The position numbers and the translations under genes were made by a program. A stretch of DNA of 64,000 nt from Acidobacteriota bacterium (lineage in GTDB: Bacteria; Acidobacteriota; Blastocatellia; Pyrinomonadales; Pyrinomonadaceae). This document shows, piece by piece, positions 46,243 through 54,312 of this stretch. Below the pieces are notes generated by a model. That model worked only from the letters and a program-made list of their open reading frames with translations, made no database searches and was not told where the DNA came from. The stretch spans positions 84,715 through 148,714 of the forward strand of contig JAHBSL010000009.1 of assembly GCA_019639135.1 (NCBI GenBank). The letters are read 5' to 3'. The number at the start of each line of letters is the position of its first letter. The first letter of the stretch is position 1.

Positions 46243-46434
46243 ATGCCTGAAATCGAGTTCACGATCGACGCGGAAACCGGCAAGTGCGAAACACGGATCA
46301 ACGGTATCCAAGGACCAGCTTGCGAGGACGCTGCGAAACGTCTGAAGCAGTTGCTTGGAGCGCCTGCTGTCGATCAGAAGACAAAAGATTATTTTGCGAA
46401 ACCCAAACCGCTTCGAAGGATCGAATCAAAATGA
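46243..46434 (+). CDS. DUF2997 protein
   Basis: A 63-aa protein. ATG 46243 is preferred, with GGGAGA upstream; 46228 is less good. It matches DUF2997 (PEIEFTIDAETGKCETRING, then GPACEDAAKRL). The family is usually next to DUF1257. The stop overlaps the radical SAM start by ATGA, so the two proteins are made together. Confidence 0.8.
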   Translation: MPEIEFTIDAETGKCETRINGIQGPACEDAAKRLKQLLGAPAVDQKTKDYFAKPKPLRRIESK

Positions 46435-47117
46435 ATAGGGAATTAGTTTTTGTAGCTGAGCCGGACGTAGGCAGAATAACGGTCGAGATATCTCAAGCTC
46501 CTGCAGCCGTAGTCGGCGAAATGGCAGAGGACCTCGGAACTCCAGTGAATGTTAATTGCGGCCGACCGTCCTCGAACCCGCGACATTCATTCCCGATACT
46601 TCAGCCGGCTCGGCAATTTAGCAATTGCGATACGGACAGATTTTCGCTCTGGCTTTACCGGCTCTATCACAACTCAACTGTCGATGGTCCGGGGCGTCGG
46701 AGTGTCATAGCTGTTGCTGGTTGTTCGATCCGGTGCGAAGGCTGCTACAGTCAGGACACCCACGAACGCTCAAATGGGAGGCTCGTTTCAATTTCTGAGA
46801 TCGTCGCTGAGATAATCACTGAACGCGATTCTCACGATGGCGTTACGATTCTCGGCGGCGAGCCCTTCGATCAGCCGGAAGCCGTCGCCGAACTAGTATT
46901 TCGCCTTAAGAATCGTGGATTTCATATCACGGTTTACTCGGGTTATAAATTCGAGAAATTGATCGAATTCGGCGCCCCAAGCATCCAGTACATTCTTTCG
47001 CACATTGATCTTCTGATCGATGGTCCCTTCGTTAAGGAACAGAATGCCGGGGCAGGCGAGTATCGAGGTTCGCGGAATCAAAGAATCATCAATATCCAAA
47101 CCGATCGACTTACCTGA
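46431..47117 (+). CDS. NrdG-like radical SAM activating enzyme
   Basis: A 228-aa protein. The radical SAM cluster motif is Cys98-x3-Cys102-x2-Cys105, preceded by VDGPGRRSVI and followed by ILGGEPFDQP, which is the SAM-binding GGE motif. This pattern is that of NrdG/PflA activating enzymes. No glycyl-radical enzyme is visible nearby. The first 60 residues are extra to the family and contain one more Cys. It overlaps DUF2997, so its target may be a partner in this module rather than a ribonucleotide reductase. Confidence 0.82.
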   Translation: MNRELVFVAEPDVGRITVEISQAPAAVVGEMAEDLGTPVNVNCGRPSSNPRHSFPILQPARQFSNCDTDRFSLWLYRLYHNSTVDGPGRRSVIAVAGCSIRCEGCYSQDTHERSNGRLVSISEIVAEIITERDSHDGVTILGGEPFDQPEAVAELVFRLKNRGFHITVYSGYKFEKLIEFGAPSIQYILSHIDLLIDGPFVKEQNAGAGEYRGSRNQRIINIQTDRLT

Positions 47118-47274
47118 CCGGGCAACCGCCTCGTCCGATTATTCGACCGAGGCAGTTTCAACAAATCGTTATGCGATGAATGTATTGAAAGTGTTCAGAA
47201 TTTCTTTCTCCGATGATACTTCTAAGGCAAGGCGGTAGAGCCCGCCGCCTCGTGCACGTTTTTGATCTCATGAA

Positions 47275-48390
47275 CTACCCGCTTGCTTTCTTCGCTTCTT
47301 CGATCAAGTCCTGCAACTCTCGCTCGTCTGGCCTGACCGTGTGGGAGCCGTGACGGACGAATACATCACCTTCCTCTATTCGCTTGCCTAATGAGCGATC
47401 ACCCACTGATTTCTTTACGCCGTAAGGAAGATCACGAGGTTCGCGTAATACTTCCAATCTCCCAACCTTCGCGCCTTGATATCCGACGAGAGAATAGCGG
47501 ACATTGATGCTTGGCCTTACGTATTCGGATATCAACTGTTCAATTCGATTCTGATTGATCTTCGCTTCCCACGGATCGTTGGGCCGGGTCTCCCTCGAAT
47601 AGATTGTGCGGCTCTTATCGTCGAAACCGACGATCAACCAACGTCGACCGCTCGCTTTCGTATTCGCAAGGCCGATCACATCTTTTATGAATTCGGCTTT
47701 TTCGCTCGCGGTATCAAGGGAAAGCTCACGCTTGAAATCAACACTGGTCGTTTCCCATTCCGCGACAAGCTGCTCTATTTCGGCCGCGTCAAATGCTTCC
47801 TGCCGCTTTTGTAGCCAGACCATTCCCCGATAGTTGATCCGAATATCCCCGGGGTATGTGCCTCTTTCGCAGAAAATAAGTCCCAGGTCCCGCAGGGTGT
47901 TGATAGCTTGATCGACCTCGGAATCTGAGAGCGCGGAGTGCTGTTGGTGAGTTTCGGTCAGCTCTCTATAGATGACATATGACTCACGCTCTTCCTCGAC
48001 CGAGGCATAATCTTCGCAGCCGCTGTGGGCGGTTAGATCGGCGATTACCATTAAGGTCGAGAGTTCGGGTTCGGGGAGACCCGTGGAACAGATCGCCCGG
48101 TAAAGTGCGTTTAGATCCTTTGAGGCACGCTTGCCGTTTAGCGTTAATTTATACCGGTATCCCGATTCTTCTGTGAGCAGGCCGATTTCTTTAAGATCGT
48201 CCAACGCGTTGTCGGTGATGTCCCGGAACCTGTTGTTGGACGAGGCCGACTTGATCTCGTCGTAGCGATCGCCCCAGATCAGCTTTTCGACTCTGCCCGT
48301 GTCAATGCCGTGATCGCGGACATATGAATTTCGTTCGCTTTCCTCCGCCAAACACGTCAGCACGCTTTCACACCATTCTATATAGTTCAT
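47275..48390 (-). CDS. AlbA_2 (Schlafen-type) domain protein with N-terminal winged helices
   Basis: A 371-aa protein from ATG 48390; an in-frame TTG at 48426 would add 12 residues. The N-terminal 200 residues look like one or two helix-rich winged-helix units (ITDNALDDLKEIGLL, then VDQAINTLRDLGLI). From about 212 an AlbA_2 domain follows: VDFKRELSLD, DVIGLANTKASGRRWLIVGF and a C-terminal VRHGSHTVRPDERE. AlbA_2 occurs in transcription factors and in RNA-targeting Schlafen-like proteins. It lies 87 bases after the membrane-protein gene on the same strand and may be part of the graspetide operon. Confidence 0.75.
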   Translation of the reverse strand: MNYIEWCESVLTCLAEESERNSYVRDHGIDTGRVEKLIWGDRYDEIKSASSNNRFRDITDNALDDLKEIGLLTEESGYRYKLTLNGKRASKDLNALYRAICSTGLPEPELSTLMVIADLTAHSGCEDYASVEEERESYVIYRELTETHQQHSALSDSEVDQAINTLRDLGLIFCERGTYPGDIRINYRGMVWLQKRQEAFDAAEIEQLVAEWETTSVDFKRELSLDTASEKAEFIKDVIGLANTKASGRRWLIVGFDDKSRTIYSRETRPNDPWEAKINQNRIEQLISEYVRPSINVRYSLVGYQGAKVGRLEVLREPRDLPYGVKKSVGDRSLGKRIEEGDVFVRHGSHTVRPDERELQDLIEEAKKASG

Positions 48391-48477
48391 AAACTTGCGC
48401 GGCCGCGGCGCTTGCGATTCTCTCAAAGGGGGACATGCAGTCGCTACCGCCCTTCAATGTGTCCCTACATCAATTTC

Positions 48478-49263
48478 CTATGGATCGTTCACGTTTGAAT
48501 CAGCATCGACCGGTGTTGGGATTGCTGCGTTCTCGGAGTCGGTTGTCCTTGCGCTATTCGTTGGTTCGCGCGAATTCGGGTCTTCCCTCAACGCGTCTTG
48601 ATAGGAAATGCTGTTTGCATCTTCAGTTCTTACAGTTCCATCGATCCGAGTTTTAGTGGTTTCAGCCTTTTGATAAGTCAGGGCAATGGTCAGACATAAG
48701 GAAACAGAAAGAAGCCCGGTAACGACATTCGCCACTTTGAAGGACCGGTGTGCATTAAGAAGATTAGATCCTTTCTCATTGTTAAGTTTGATTTGCACCG
48801 GGATACTGTTTAACAGGTCATTTATCTCCTCAGCCATGAACATCTCGGGGGTTCTCAGTGCCGGATCCAATACGGTGGAAGCGGCCGATCGCTGGTAATT
48901 GAATTTGTTAATTTCCAGATTTCTCCCCGCAGCGTAGATCGTTCGTAAATAATAAAATCCTGCTAACGACAGGACGCCTATGAAGAGAACCCTGATCGAA
49001 ACAGGCTCGACCTTCTCGATTATCAGGGGGATAAAGAGAGCCAAAACGGCAACGATGATACCGGTCTGAGAGAACAGTTGAGAGGTTTTTTGCTCTATCG
49101 TAGTAAGGCGGTCGTCCTCATCCTTTTTCAGAGCCTGCAAGAACGCTTTGTGAAGTTCGAGTTTCTTCGTATCGGTTTCTTTGTAGACGAGATCTTTGAC
49201 CCGTGAATCATTCTTCACGGTCTCTAAAGTCTTCTTGCGTCTGCCCGTTTTAGTGCTCGACAT
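48478..49263 (-). CDS. Three-helix membrane protein of the graspetide operon
   Basis: A 261-aa protein that starts 14 bases inside the ATP-grasp gene, so it is translationally coupled. Residues 1-65 are charged and helical. Two adjacent membrane helices lie at about 68-112 (GIIVAVLALFIPLII and VLFIGVLSLAGFYYL) and a third near 180-198. The last 55 residues are rich in D, N, S and T. It is not a recognised transporter. Immunity, export or membrane anchoring of the modified peptide are possible; nothing proves a role beyond the gene order. Confidence 0.65.
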   Translation of the reverse strand: MSSTKTGRRKKTLETVKNDSRVKDLVYKETDTKKLELHKAFLQALKKDEDDRLTTIEQKTSQLFSQTGIIVAVLALFIPLIIEKVEPVSIRVLFIGVLSLAGFYYLRTIYAAGRNLEINKFNYQRSAASTVLDPALRTPEMFMAEEINDLLNSIPVQIKLNNEKGSNLLNAHRSFKVANVVTGLLSVSLCLTIALTYQKAETTKTRIDGTVRTEDANSISYQDALREDPNSREPTNSARTTDSENAAIPTPVDADSNVNDP

Positions 49264-50173
49264 CGGTCAAATACTCAATTATAGCGTCCGCGATCCGCAG
49301 GCCCGTTTGGTTTTCTATCCAAACCCATTGTCCATTCGGGTTTATCTCAAGAAAGACATGGTCGCCGGAGGGGGTCCTGATGATATCTATTGCACCGAAA
49401 GAAATTTGCAGTTGCCGCAACAACATTATGCACATGTCGGAGACCTTAGCGGGCAACACGACCGGCTCGAATCGCAGATGTTCTTTCCGCCAGTCGATGC
49501 GGGTATTCTCGCAGTCCTGCGAGTCCACCCTGGCTGCGAAGACCTTCGTACCGACCACAGTCACTCGCAACTCATAATCCTTGGGGATATTCTTCTGAAA
49601 AACGCACGGCGAAAGGTCGAGATCATCAAGCCTTGAAAAAACGTCGCCGGCTAACCGATTCGTGAAAATGAAAGAGGCATTCTCTTTCTCGACAAGGCGG
49701 GTTTGAGCTAGCGGCTTCACGATCAAATTGCCGTCGTGTCGCGCATAAAACGAGCGGAGCTCGGCTTTCGATTGTGTGACAAGCGTCTCGGGAATTGTGA
49801 AGCCGACATCTCGGGCCGCCTTGAGTTGAAGAAGCTTGTTCTCGGCCTCGTAGACGAAGTGGGGGATGCTGAGCCATTTCGCAGCAATCGTCGCGAAGAG
49901 GTTTTTGAGCAGGCTATCAGTTTCAAAGAGTATATACGCTCGCTGAGCCGATGGAAGATCCAGCTCCGGAAGTTTTGTGCGGCGGAACCAAACAGAATCG
50001 TAGGCGACTTCACCTAGAATGGAATAACTGAAGTCGGGCCCAAAACTTAAACGGAGATCCGAGTTTAATACATCCTCACAATTCAGCCGACGATACGGGG
50101 TTCCGCGTTGATTCAGGATATTCACGACATAATCCGCGGAAAAATCAGTCTTGTGCGAGATTATGAGGATCAT
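49250..50173 (-). CDS. Graspetide ATP-grasp ester/amide ligase (MvdD-like macrocyclase)
   Basis: A 307-aa protein with the signature of graspetide (omega-ester peptide) ligases: VWFRRTKLPEL near 61-71, the lid region NKLLQLKAARDVGFTIPETL, the ATP lysine in IVKPL, the block IPKDYELRVTVVGTKVFAAR, DWRKEH, and the C-terminal FLEINPNGQWVWIENQTGL. These enzymes join Thr/Ser/Lys side chains of a precursor to Asp/Glu carboxylates by phosphorylating the acids. The gene lies 28 bases downstream of a precursor with three repeated cores. Confidence 0.93.
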   Translation of the reverse strand: MILIISHKTDFSADYVVNILNQRGTPYRRLNCEDVLNSDLRLSFGPDFSYSILGEVAYDSVWFRRTKLPELDLPSAQRAYILFETDSLLKNLFATIAAKWLSIPHFVYEAENKLLQLKAARDVGFTIPETLVTQSKAELRSFYARHDGNLIVKPLAQTRLVEKENASFIFTNRLAGDVFSRLDDLDLSPCVFQKNIPKDYELRVTVVGTKVFAARVDSQDCENTRIDWRKEHLRFEPVVLPAKVSDMCIMLLRQLQISFGAIDIIRTPSGDHVFLEINPNGQWVWIENQTGLRIADAIIEYLTDVEH

Positions 50174-50201
50174 AATTTAAAGCATCGGATGTACGTACCT
50201 T

Positions 50202-50576
50202 TTAGTGATCCAATGAGTTGGAAAACTCGTAACGCTCCGGCACACCGACATCATGATCCGAACTTTCATTGTGCGATGTGGTGTACGTCTCCGTCGCCAT
50301 CAAGAGACTCAGGGACGATCTGTCCTGATCCGAACCTTCGCCACTCACCTTTGTGGCGGTTTCAGTATTCATGAGCGCCGCTGATGGTGTTACGTCGGTA
50401 TCGCTTACTTCGTTGGTGCGGGTGAACGTCTCTGTTCCCAAATGAATCTGGTCGATTGCCGGCAGACGAGTACTCTTGTCAACACTCAAGTTAAGCGTCT
50501 CATCGTACTCGATGCCGGAAAGGTCCAGTCCTTCTGATGGCGGGCTTTCCAAGAATTCAAAAATTAATGGTTTCAT
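50202..50576 (-). CDS. Graspetide precursor with three core repeats
   Basis: A 124-aa peptide. ATG 50576 is chosen because GAGGAG lies 8-12 bases upstream. The leader begins MKPLIFEFLES, similar to microviridin-type leaders (PFFARFLE) recognised by the ATP-grasp. Three cores follow: TETFT-RTN-E-V-SDTD, TETAT-KVSG-E-G-SDQD and TETYT-TSHN-E-S-SDHD, i.e. TETxT-x3-4-E-x-SDxD, with about 25-30 residues between starts. Each core has three Thr donors and at least one Glu and two Asp acceptors, fitting a multiple-ester cage. No protease or dedicated exporter is seen nearby. The core differs from the TxKxPSD microviridin and TTxxxxEE plesiocin types I know. Confidence 0.85.
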   Translation of the reverse strand: MKPLIFEFLESPPSEGLDLSGIEYDETLNLSVDKSTRLPAIDQIHLGTETFTRTNEVSDTDVTPSAALMNTETATKVSGEGSDQDRSSLSLLMATETYTTSHNESSDHDVGVPERYEFSNSLDH

Positions 50577-50644
50577 CTTCAGCACTCCTCTAACATCTTG
50601 CAACGAATCAATCTGCCCTCCGTTCGGTCTTGCGGTGTCACGGC

Positions 50645-51895
50645 CTATCCCGCACTGACGTCAGGGAACAAATTGGGGAACCAATAGCCTGCGGCGTGTG
50701 GCGGAAAGCCCAGACGAAGGTCGCTTCGATGCCAGTCAGATGATGGTATCAGAAGGCCCTCATCGAGCAGTGATTTAGTTACAACTCGGGCGCTCCGTGC
50801 GCTCATTCCAACGAGCTCGACGATCTTGTTTCGGGGCAACTCCCCGAAAATGGCCGCCTCACGCAGGACCGCCGCCGCCCGCGGATGTAAAGGTTCTGCC
50901 TTGATGCCTTTCTCATCGACGATCAGTCCTTCGGCTCTCCTAGCGGCGTAACTGTCGATCCGAGGTAGTAAATCGCCTAAAGCAAGGATAGAAGCCATGT
51001 AGGTGGCCTGGTCGAGGCAGATCTCAAGGAAGAATTTGCAAAACTCGGTCAAAGTTCGATTCGACAAATTTCCTCTTCCGTCCAGATCTCCTTCTCGCGG
51101 AAAATCGGCCGCGTCGAGATACCGCTTGTAATCAAGATTCCTCCGGGCGAAACCACGACTCACATTCCATAGCCCGTATCCCGCAAGTCCGATTCGATGA
51201 AAGAACGCGTCCGTGAAAAGTCGCGCAACCCGACCGTTCCCGTCCAGAAACGGGTGTATCCACATCAAGCGATGATGAGCCGCCGCGATCGCGACGATCT
51301 TCTTTACTCCGTGCAGCCGTTCCGGGTTATAGAACTCATGGAATCTGGCGAGAAAAGCATCTATTGATCTATACGCCGGCGGTAGATGTTGTCCCACGGC
51401 AACATTGCGTTCTCGAAATTCCCCAGCTTCCACCCACTCTCTGGTCCCGTCTTCTCCCCGAACCCATCGGAGACTCTCGGGCATTTGCTCGTAGAACTCA
51501 TTATGGATCCATCGTAGGAACTCTGGGCTGGTGACATCCGTCTCCGGTTTCTCCTGAAGACGCCGGTCGATCTTGCCCTGAACGTCTATGTGGATCAGGC
51601 TTTCCTTTTGTCGATCCCGTTTTGCAGGATCATTCGAATAGTCCTCGCGCATCGCCCGCTCAACATCGATGGGGTGTGTATTGTTGCCTTCGATCAGGTT
51701 GCTGTAATAGCTGTTTATGATCTTCAACAACTCATGAACACCACTCAGTGTTACCGGATGCAGCTCTCTTGCGAGTCCGGCGGATCGTTGCGTCAATTCA
51801 AACGCGAGATCCTCGAGCTCCCGGGTATCGGCCGGTATCAGCGGCTCGAACTGACTTATCTCGGTATAAAGGTTTTTTGAACTGTCAGATGTCAT
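50645..51895 (-). CDS. Fic-domain AMPylase with N-terminal inhibitory motif
   Basis: A 416-aa protein from ATG 51895; a TTG at 51925 is the other in-frame choice. The Fic motif HPFLDGNGR is at 214-222 and complete, with His214 catalytic and the anion-binding Gly/Asn/Arg. An inhibitory helix motif S65-x3-E69-G70-N71 (SNLIEGN) lies before it, so this is a self-inhibited class II Fic. The C-terminal 100 residues are a winged helix (ELPRNKIVELVGMSARSARVV). Fic proteins of this architecture AMPylate proteins. It lies 68 bases upstream of the graspetide precursor on the same strand. Confidence 0.9.
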   Translation of the reverse strand: MTSDSSKNLYTEISQFEPLIPADTRELEDLAFELTQRSAGLARELHPVTLSGVHELLKIINSYYSNLIEGNNTHPIDVERAMREDYSNDPAKRDRQKESLIHIDVQGKIDRRLQEKPETDVTSPEFLRWIHNEFYEQMPESLRWVRGEDGTREWVEAGEFRERNVAVGQHLPPAYRSIDAFLARFHEFYNPERLHGVKKIVAIAAAHHRLMWIHPFLDGNGRVARLFTDAFFHRIGLAGYGLWNVSRGFARRNLDYKRYLDAADFPREGDLDGRGNLSNRTLTEFCKFFLEICLDQATYMASILALGDLLPRIDSYAARRAEGLIVDEKGIKAEPLHPRAAAVLREAAIFGELPRNKIVELVGMSARSARVVTKSLLDEGLLIPSSDWHRSDLRLGFPPHAAGYWFPNLFPDVSAG

Positions 51896-51988
51896 GGTTG
51901 CCAGTATATTAGCCAGTAAATCCAATTGCTAACTAATTACCAGTCAATAGGATAACCTGTTTGTCTATTTCTGTAAAGCCCATTTATC

Positions 51989-52009
51989 TGCCGGTATTCC
52001 TGCCGGTAT
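51989..52009 (+). repeat. CTGCCGGTAT direct repeat, 11-bp period
   Basis: CTGCCGGTAT occurs at 51989-51998 and again at 52000-52009. One helical turn apart, it may be a regulator site for the Fic gene or integrase. Confidence 0.35.
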
Positions 52010-52067
52010 CCAGATGGGTTAGTTAATTCCGGGGCCAGCATACTCAGTGGGAAGTGATTTTATGCGA

Positions 52068-52112
52068 AAAGTACCGCTTTTCGGTACTTTGTGCAAAAAT
52101 TTACTTTTTGCA
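52068..52112. repeat. Two adjacent perfect hairpins upstream of the integrase
   Basis: Hairpin 1 is AAAGTACCG-CTTTT-CGGTACTTT (52068-52090). One base later, hairpin 2 is TGCAAAAA-TTTAC-TTTTTGCA (52092-52112). Both have exact stems of 9 and 8 bp and 5-base loops. They may be an integrase or excisionase site, a transfer origin feature, or attenuator structures. Confidence 0.55.
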
Positions 52113-52551
52113 TCCACCAACAGATTCTCCTCAGCAACCGCATTGATGGATTCGCCCGAGCCCGTCAAAAAAGCCGATTGGTTGAAAATTAGACCACCGG
52201 TTCAAAAATGCATTGGTTCAGACTTGTGAACTGATGGCTCTTGCCCGCGGGATCCCTCCAAACGGCCTATTCTTTAGGTTCGTCCAAAACTTCAGTTCTT
52301 CAACAAAGCCCAATAAATATGCGGCTGGCAAAGCAGTGTCGGCCGGGAATTTCTGCATTGAAAGCACTTGATTTTTGTCTCGATCGGAAACTGTTCTTAC
52401 CGCGATCATAACGGCAGGCATCTTGCATTTAGCATCCGCTGGAGTTGCATTTACGAGAACCCGTTAGTGCCGAAATCAACACCCGCCGACCCCTCAAACG
52501 ATGCCTCAGCATTCTCTGGTCGGACTAAAGATCAAAGGGAGCCTAAAAAGA

Positions 52552-53652
52552 ATGGCGCTTTATAAACGCGGAAAGACTTGGTGGATGAGCTTTATTTTCA
52601 AGGGTGATCGCATCCAGATAACAACGAAGTGCACGAACATCCGCGATGCTGAAACGGTCGAGCGAGCATATCGAACACAGCTTGCAAAAGGCGAAGTCGG
52701 TGTAAAGGTCAAAAAGCCGGCTCCAACGTTCAAGGCCGCGATGAAAGAATTTCAGTCGTGGGTCAAGGTTGAGCACAGGTCCAAACCCAACACGATTCGA
52801 TCGTATGAGGCGTGCAGCAGGCCGCTAATCGCATTCTTTCGCGAGAAACGGATCGACAAGATCAACTCACGTTTGGTCGAACAATACAAGGAACATCGCA
52901 GTCAGCAGAGACCGACTCCCAGGAAGGCAAAGAAGAAAGGTAAGAAACATCCACCCCGATTTCTCAAACCCGCGACGATCAATCGCGAACTCGCTCTTTT
53001 GAAGATATTCTTCAATTTTCAAATTAGGAAGGACAGGGATATCGTCAGCATCAATCCGGTAAGCGAGGTGAAACTATTCGCCGAGGATAACACTCAAACC
53101 CGAGTCGTCACTTTCGAGGAAGAGGAAGCTTATTTGCTGGAAGCCAGCCAGCCTTTAATGGATGTTGCGGGCCTGATGGTCGATACCGGAATGCGGCCGG
53201 GAGAAGTAGCGCTTATCCGTCGAACGGATGTATTTCTGGATCAAGGATACGTAGCCATACCGCGGGGAAAAACGAAAGCCGCAAAACGACGGATACCGCT
53301 GACGGACCGAGCCTACGAGATCCTCGAACGAAGGATGCTCGAAGTCGAAGGCGAGTATCTGTTTATCTCAGAGATCACCGATCGGCCGATAACCACTCTC
53401 AAGACGGCTCATATGGCAGCGATCAGGAGAAGCAAGGTGGCCTATTTCAGGCTCTACGATCTTCGTCACACATTTGCGACCCGATTTGTAGAAGCAGGTG
53501 GGGATCTTGTAACGCTTCAGGCTCTTATGGGACATTCCGATATCAAGATGGTGACAAGGTACGCTCATCCTACCCAACAGCATCAATTCGAAGCGATCAA
53601 AAAGATGCAGGCGAGAAAGCCGAAACCTAAGCAGGCAGAGGAGCAGGAGTGA
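52552..53652 (+). CDS. Phage-type tyrosine recombinase/integrase
   Basis: A 366-aa integrase from ATG 52552 (MALYKRGKTWWMSF is the usual family start); the frame is open to 52501. It has an N-terminal arm-binding and SAM-like domain (about 58-165) and a catalytic domain with Arg215 (GMRPGE), the beta-hairpin Lys near 240, the box II motif YDLRHTFATR with Arg305 (Tyr302 in place of the more common His), His328 in GHSD, and nucleophile Tyr337. All residues needed for strand exchange are present or have a known substitute. It is the only integrase in the window and is expected to act on a tRNA attachment site. Confidence 0.93.
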   Translation: MALYKRGKTWWMSFIFKGDRIQITTKCTNIRDAETVERAYRTQLAKGEVGVKVKKPAPTFKAAMKEFQSWVKVEHRSKPNTIRSYEACSRPLIAFFREKRIDKINSRLVEQYKEHRSQQRPTPRKAKKKGKKHPPRFLKPATINRELALLKIFFNFQIRKDRDIVSINPVSEVKLFAEDNTQTRVVTFEEEEAYLLEASQPLMDVAGLMVDTGMRPGEVALIRRTDVFLDQGYVAIPRGKTKAAKRRIPLTDRAYEILERRMLEVEGEYLFISEITDRPITTLKTAHMAAIRRSKVAYFRLYDLRHTFATRFVEAGGDLVTLQALMGHSDIKMVTRYAHPTQQHQFEAIKKMQARKPKPKQAEEQE

Positions 53653-53657
53653 AAGCA

Positions 53658-53695
53658 GAAGTGCAGAGTTGTTATAACGCCACGACCGTGCCTAA
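53658..53695 (+). repeat. Imperfect repeat after the integrase, related to 58011-58045
   Basis: Just after the integrase stop the sequence reads GAAGTGCAGAGTTGTTATA then CACGACCGTGCC. The segment before the tRNA fragment (58011-58045) reads GGAGTGCAGGGGGTTGTTACA then CACTACAGTGCC. The likeness suggests the two were once the same position downstream of an integrase gene. Confidence 0.45.
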
Positions 53696-53735
53696 TGTAG
53701 TCGATCGCGTCAAAAACAAAAACAACTACGGTACC

Positions 53736-54287
53736 TTATCGTGCATTAAGCGGCAAAATTCCATTCCACCAGATCGAACAGGGGTCCGTCGGGGACGGAT
53801 AGTAGTTCGCCTTCCGATGTATGCTTTCAAGCGTTTTTCGGATCTCGCCTTCATCTATCGAGCAGTGCTCGGTCCAGCGATGAACCAGTTCCGGGGTCGA
53901 CAGAAGTTCGATTTCGCCTGAATGGTAAGCTGAAAAGACCCGGCGCGCCTTTCGATCATCGGTCGCGATTGAGTACCCGCGGACGTGTGCCACAGCGAGC
54001 GACTCCGCCTCGCCGTCATCGAGGCTAGCAGCAAACTCGATAAACATATCTGTTTCGTTCTCGCCGTCAATGCTCACGATCTCAAGAATGGATGCATCCA
54101 CTAGGGCTGACAGTTCAACGGGAAGCCGCTCGATCGGATCATCGGCAGAACGCAGGTAGAAGCTTTCCTTCGCTGCCCGCTCGCCAACAAGGAGTCGGCG
54201 CTGCTGGGCCAAGAAGATCTCGGACGCACGATCGGAAGCGATCAGATTAAGGAGGACGCACGCGTCCAGCACCATTGGACTCGCCAT
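53736..54287 (-). CDS. PIN-domain nuclease
   Basis: A 183-aa protein. The PIN acidic residues are seen as Asp8 (VLDACVLLN), Glu in DDGEAESLAVA (near 90-95) and the Asp pair in ATDDRKARR (near 109). PIN toxins cut RNA. It is the last gene of the four-gene minus-strand operon, 25 bases after the XRE-ImmA/IrrE gene. XRE-plus-peptidase proteins are often partners of PIN-like toxins, so this pair may be a toxin-antitoxin unit. Confidence 0.78.
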   Translation of the reverse strand: MASPMVLDACVLLNLIASDRASEIFLAQQRRLLVGERAAKESFYLRSADDPIERLPVELSALVDASILEIVSIDGENETDMFIEFAASLDDGEAESLAVAHVRGYSIATDDRKARRVFSAYHSGEIELLSTPELVHRWTEHCSIDEGEIRKTLESIHRKANYYPSPTDPCSIWWNGILPLNAR

Positions 54288-54312
54288 ACGACGCCGAGAT
54301 ACCTACAAGTCT

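Larger units (their letters stand above)
51896..52551. other. Regulatory region between Fic and integrase
   Basis: No gene is supported here. The region carries CCAGTA-type words near 51901-51956, the CTGCCGGTAT direct repeat and the tandem hairpins listed separately, and the promoter region for both the Fic gene (leftward) and the integrase (rightward). Confidence 0.4.
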
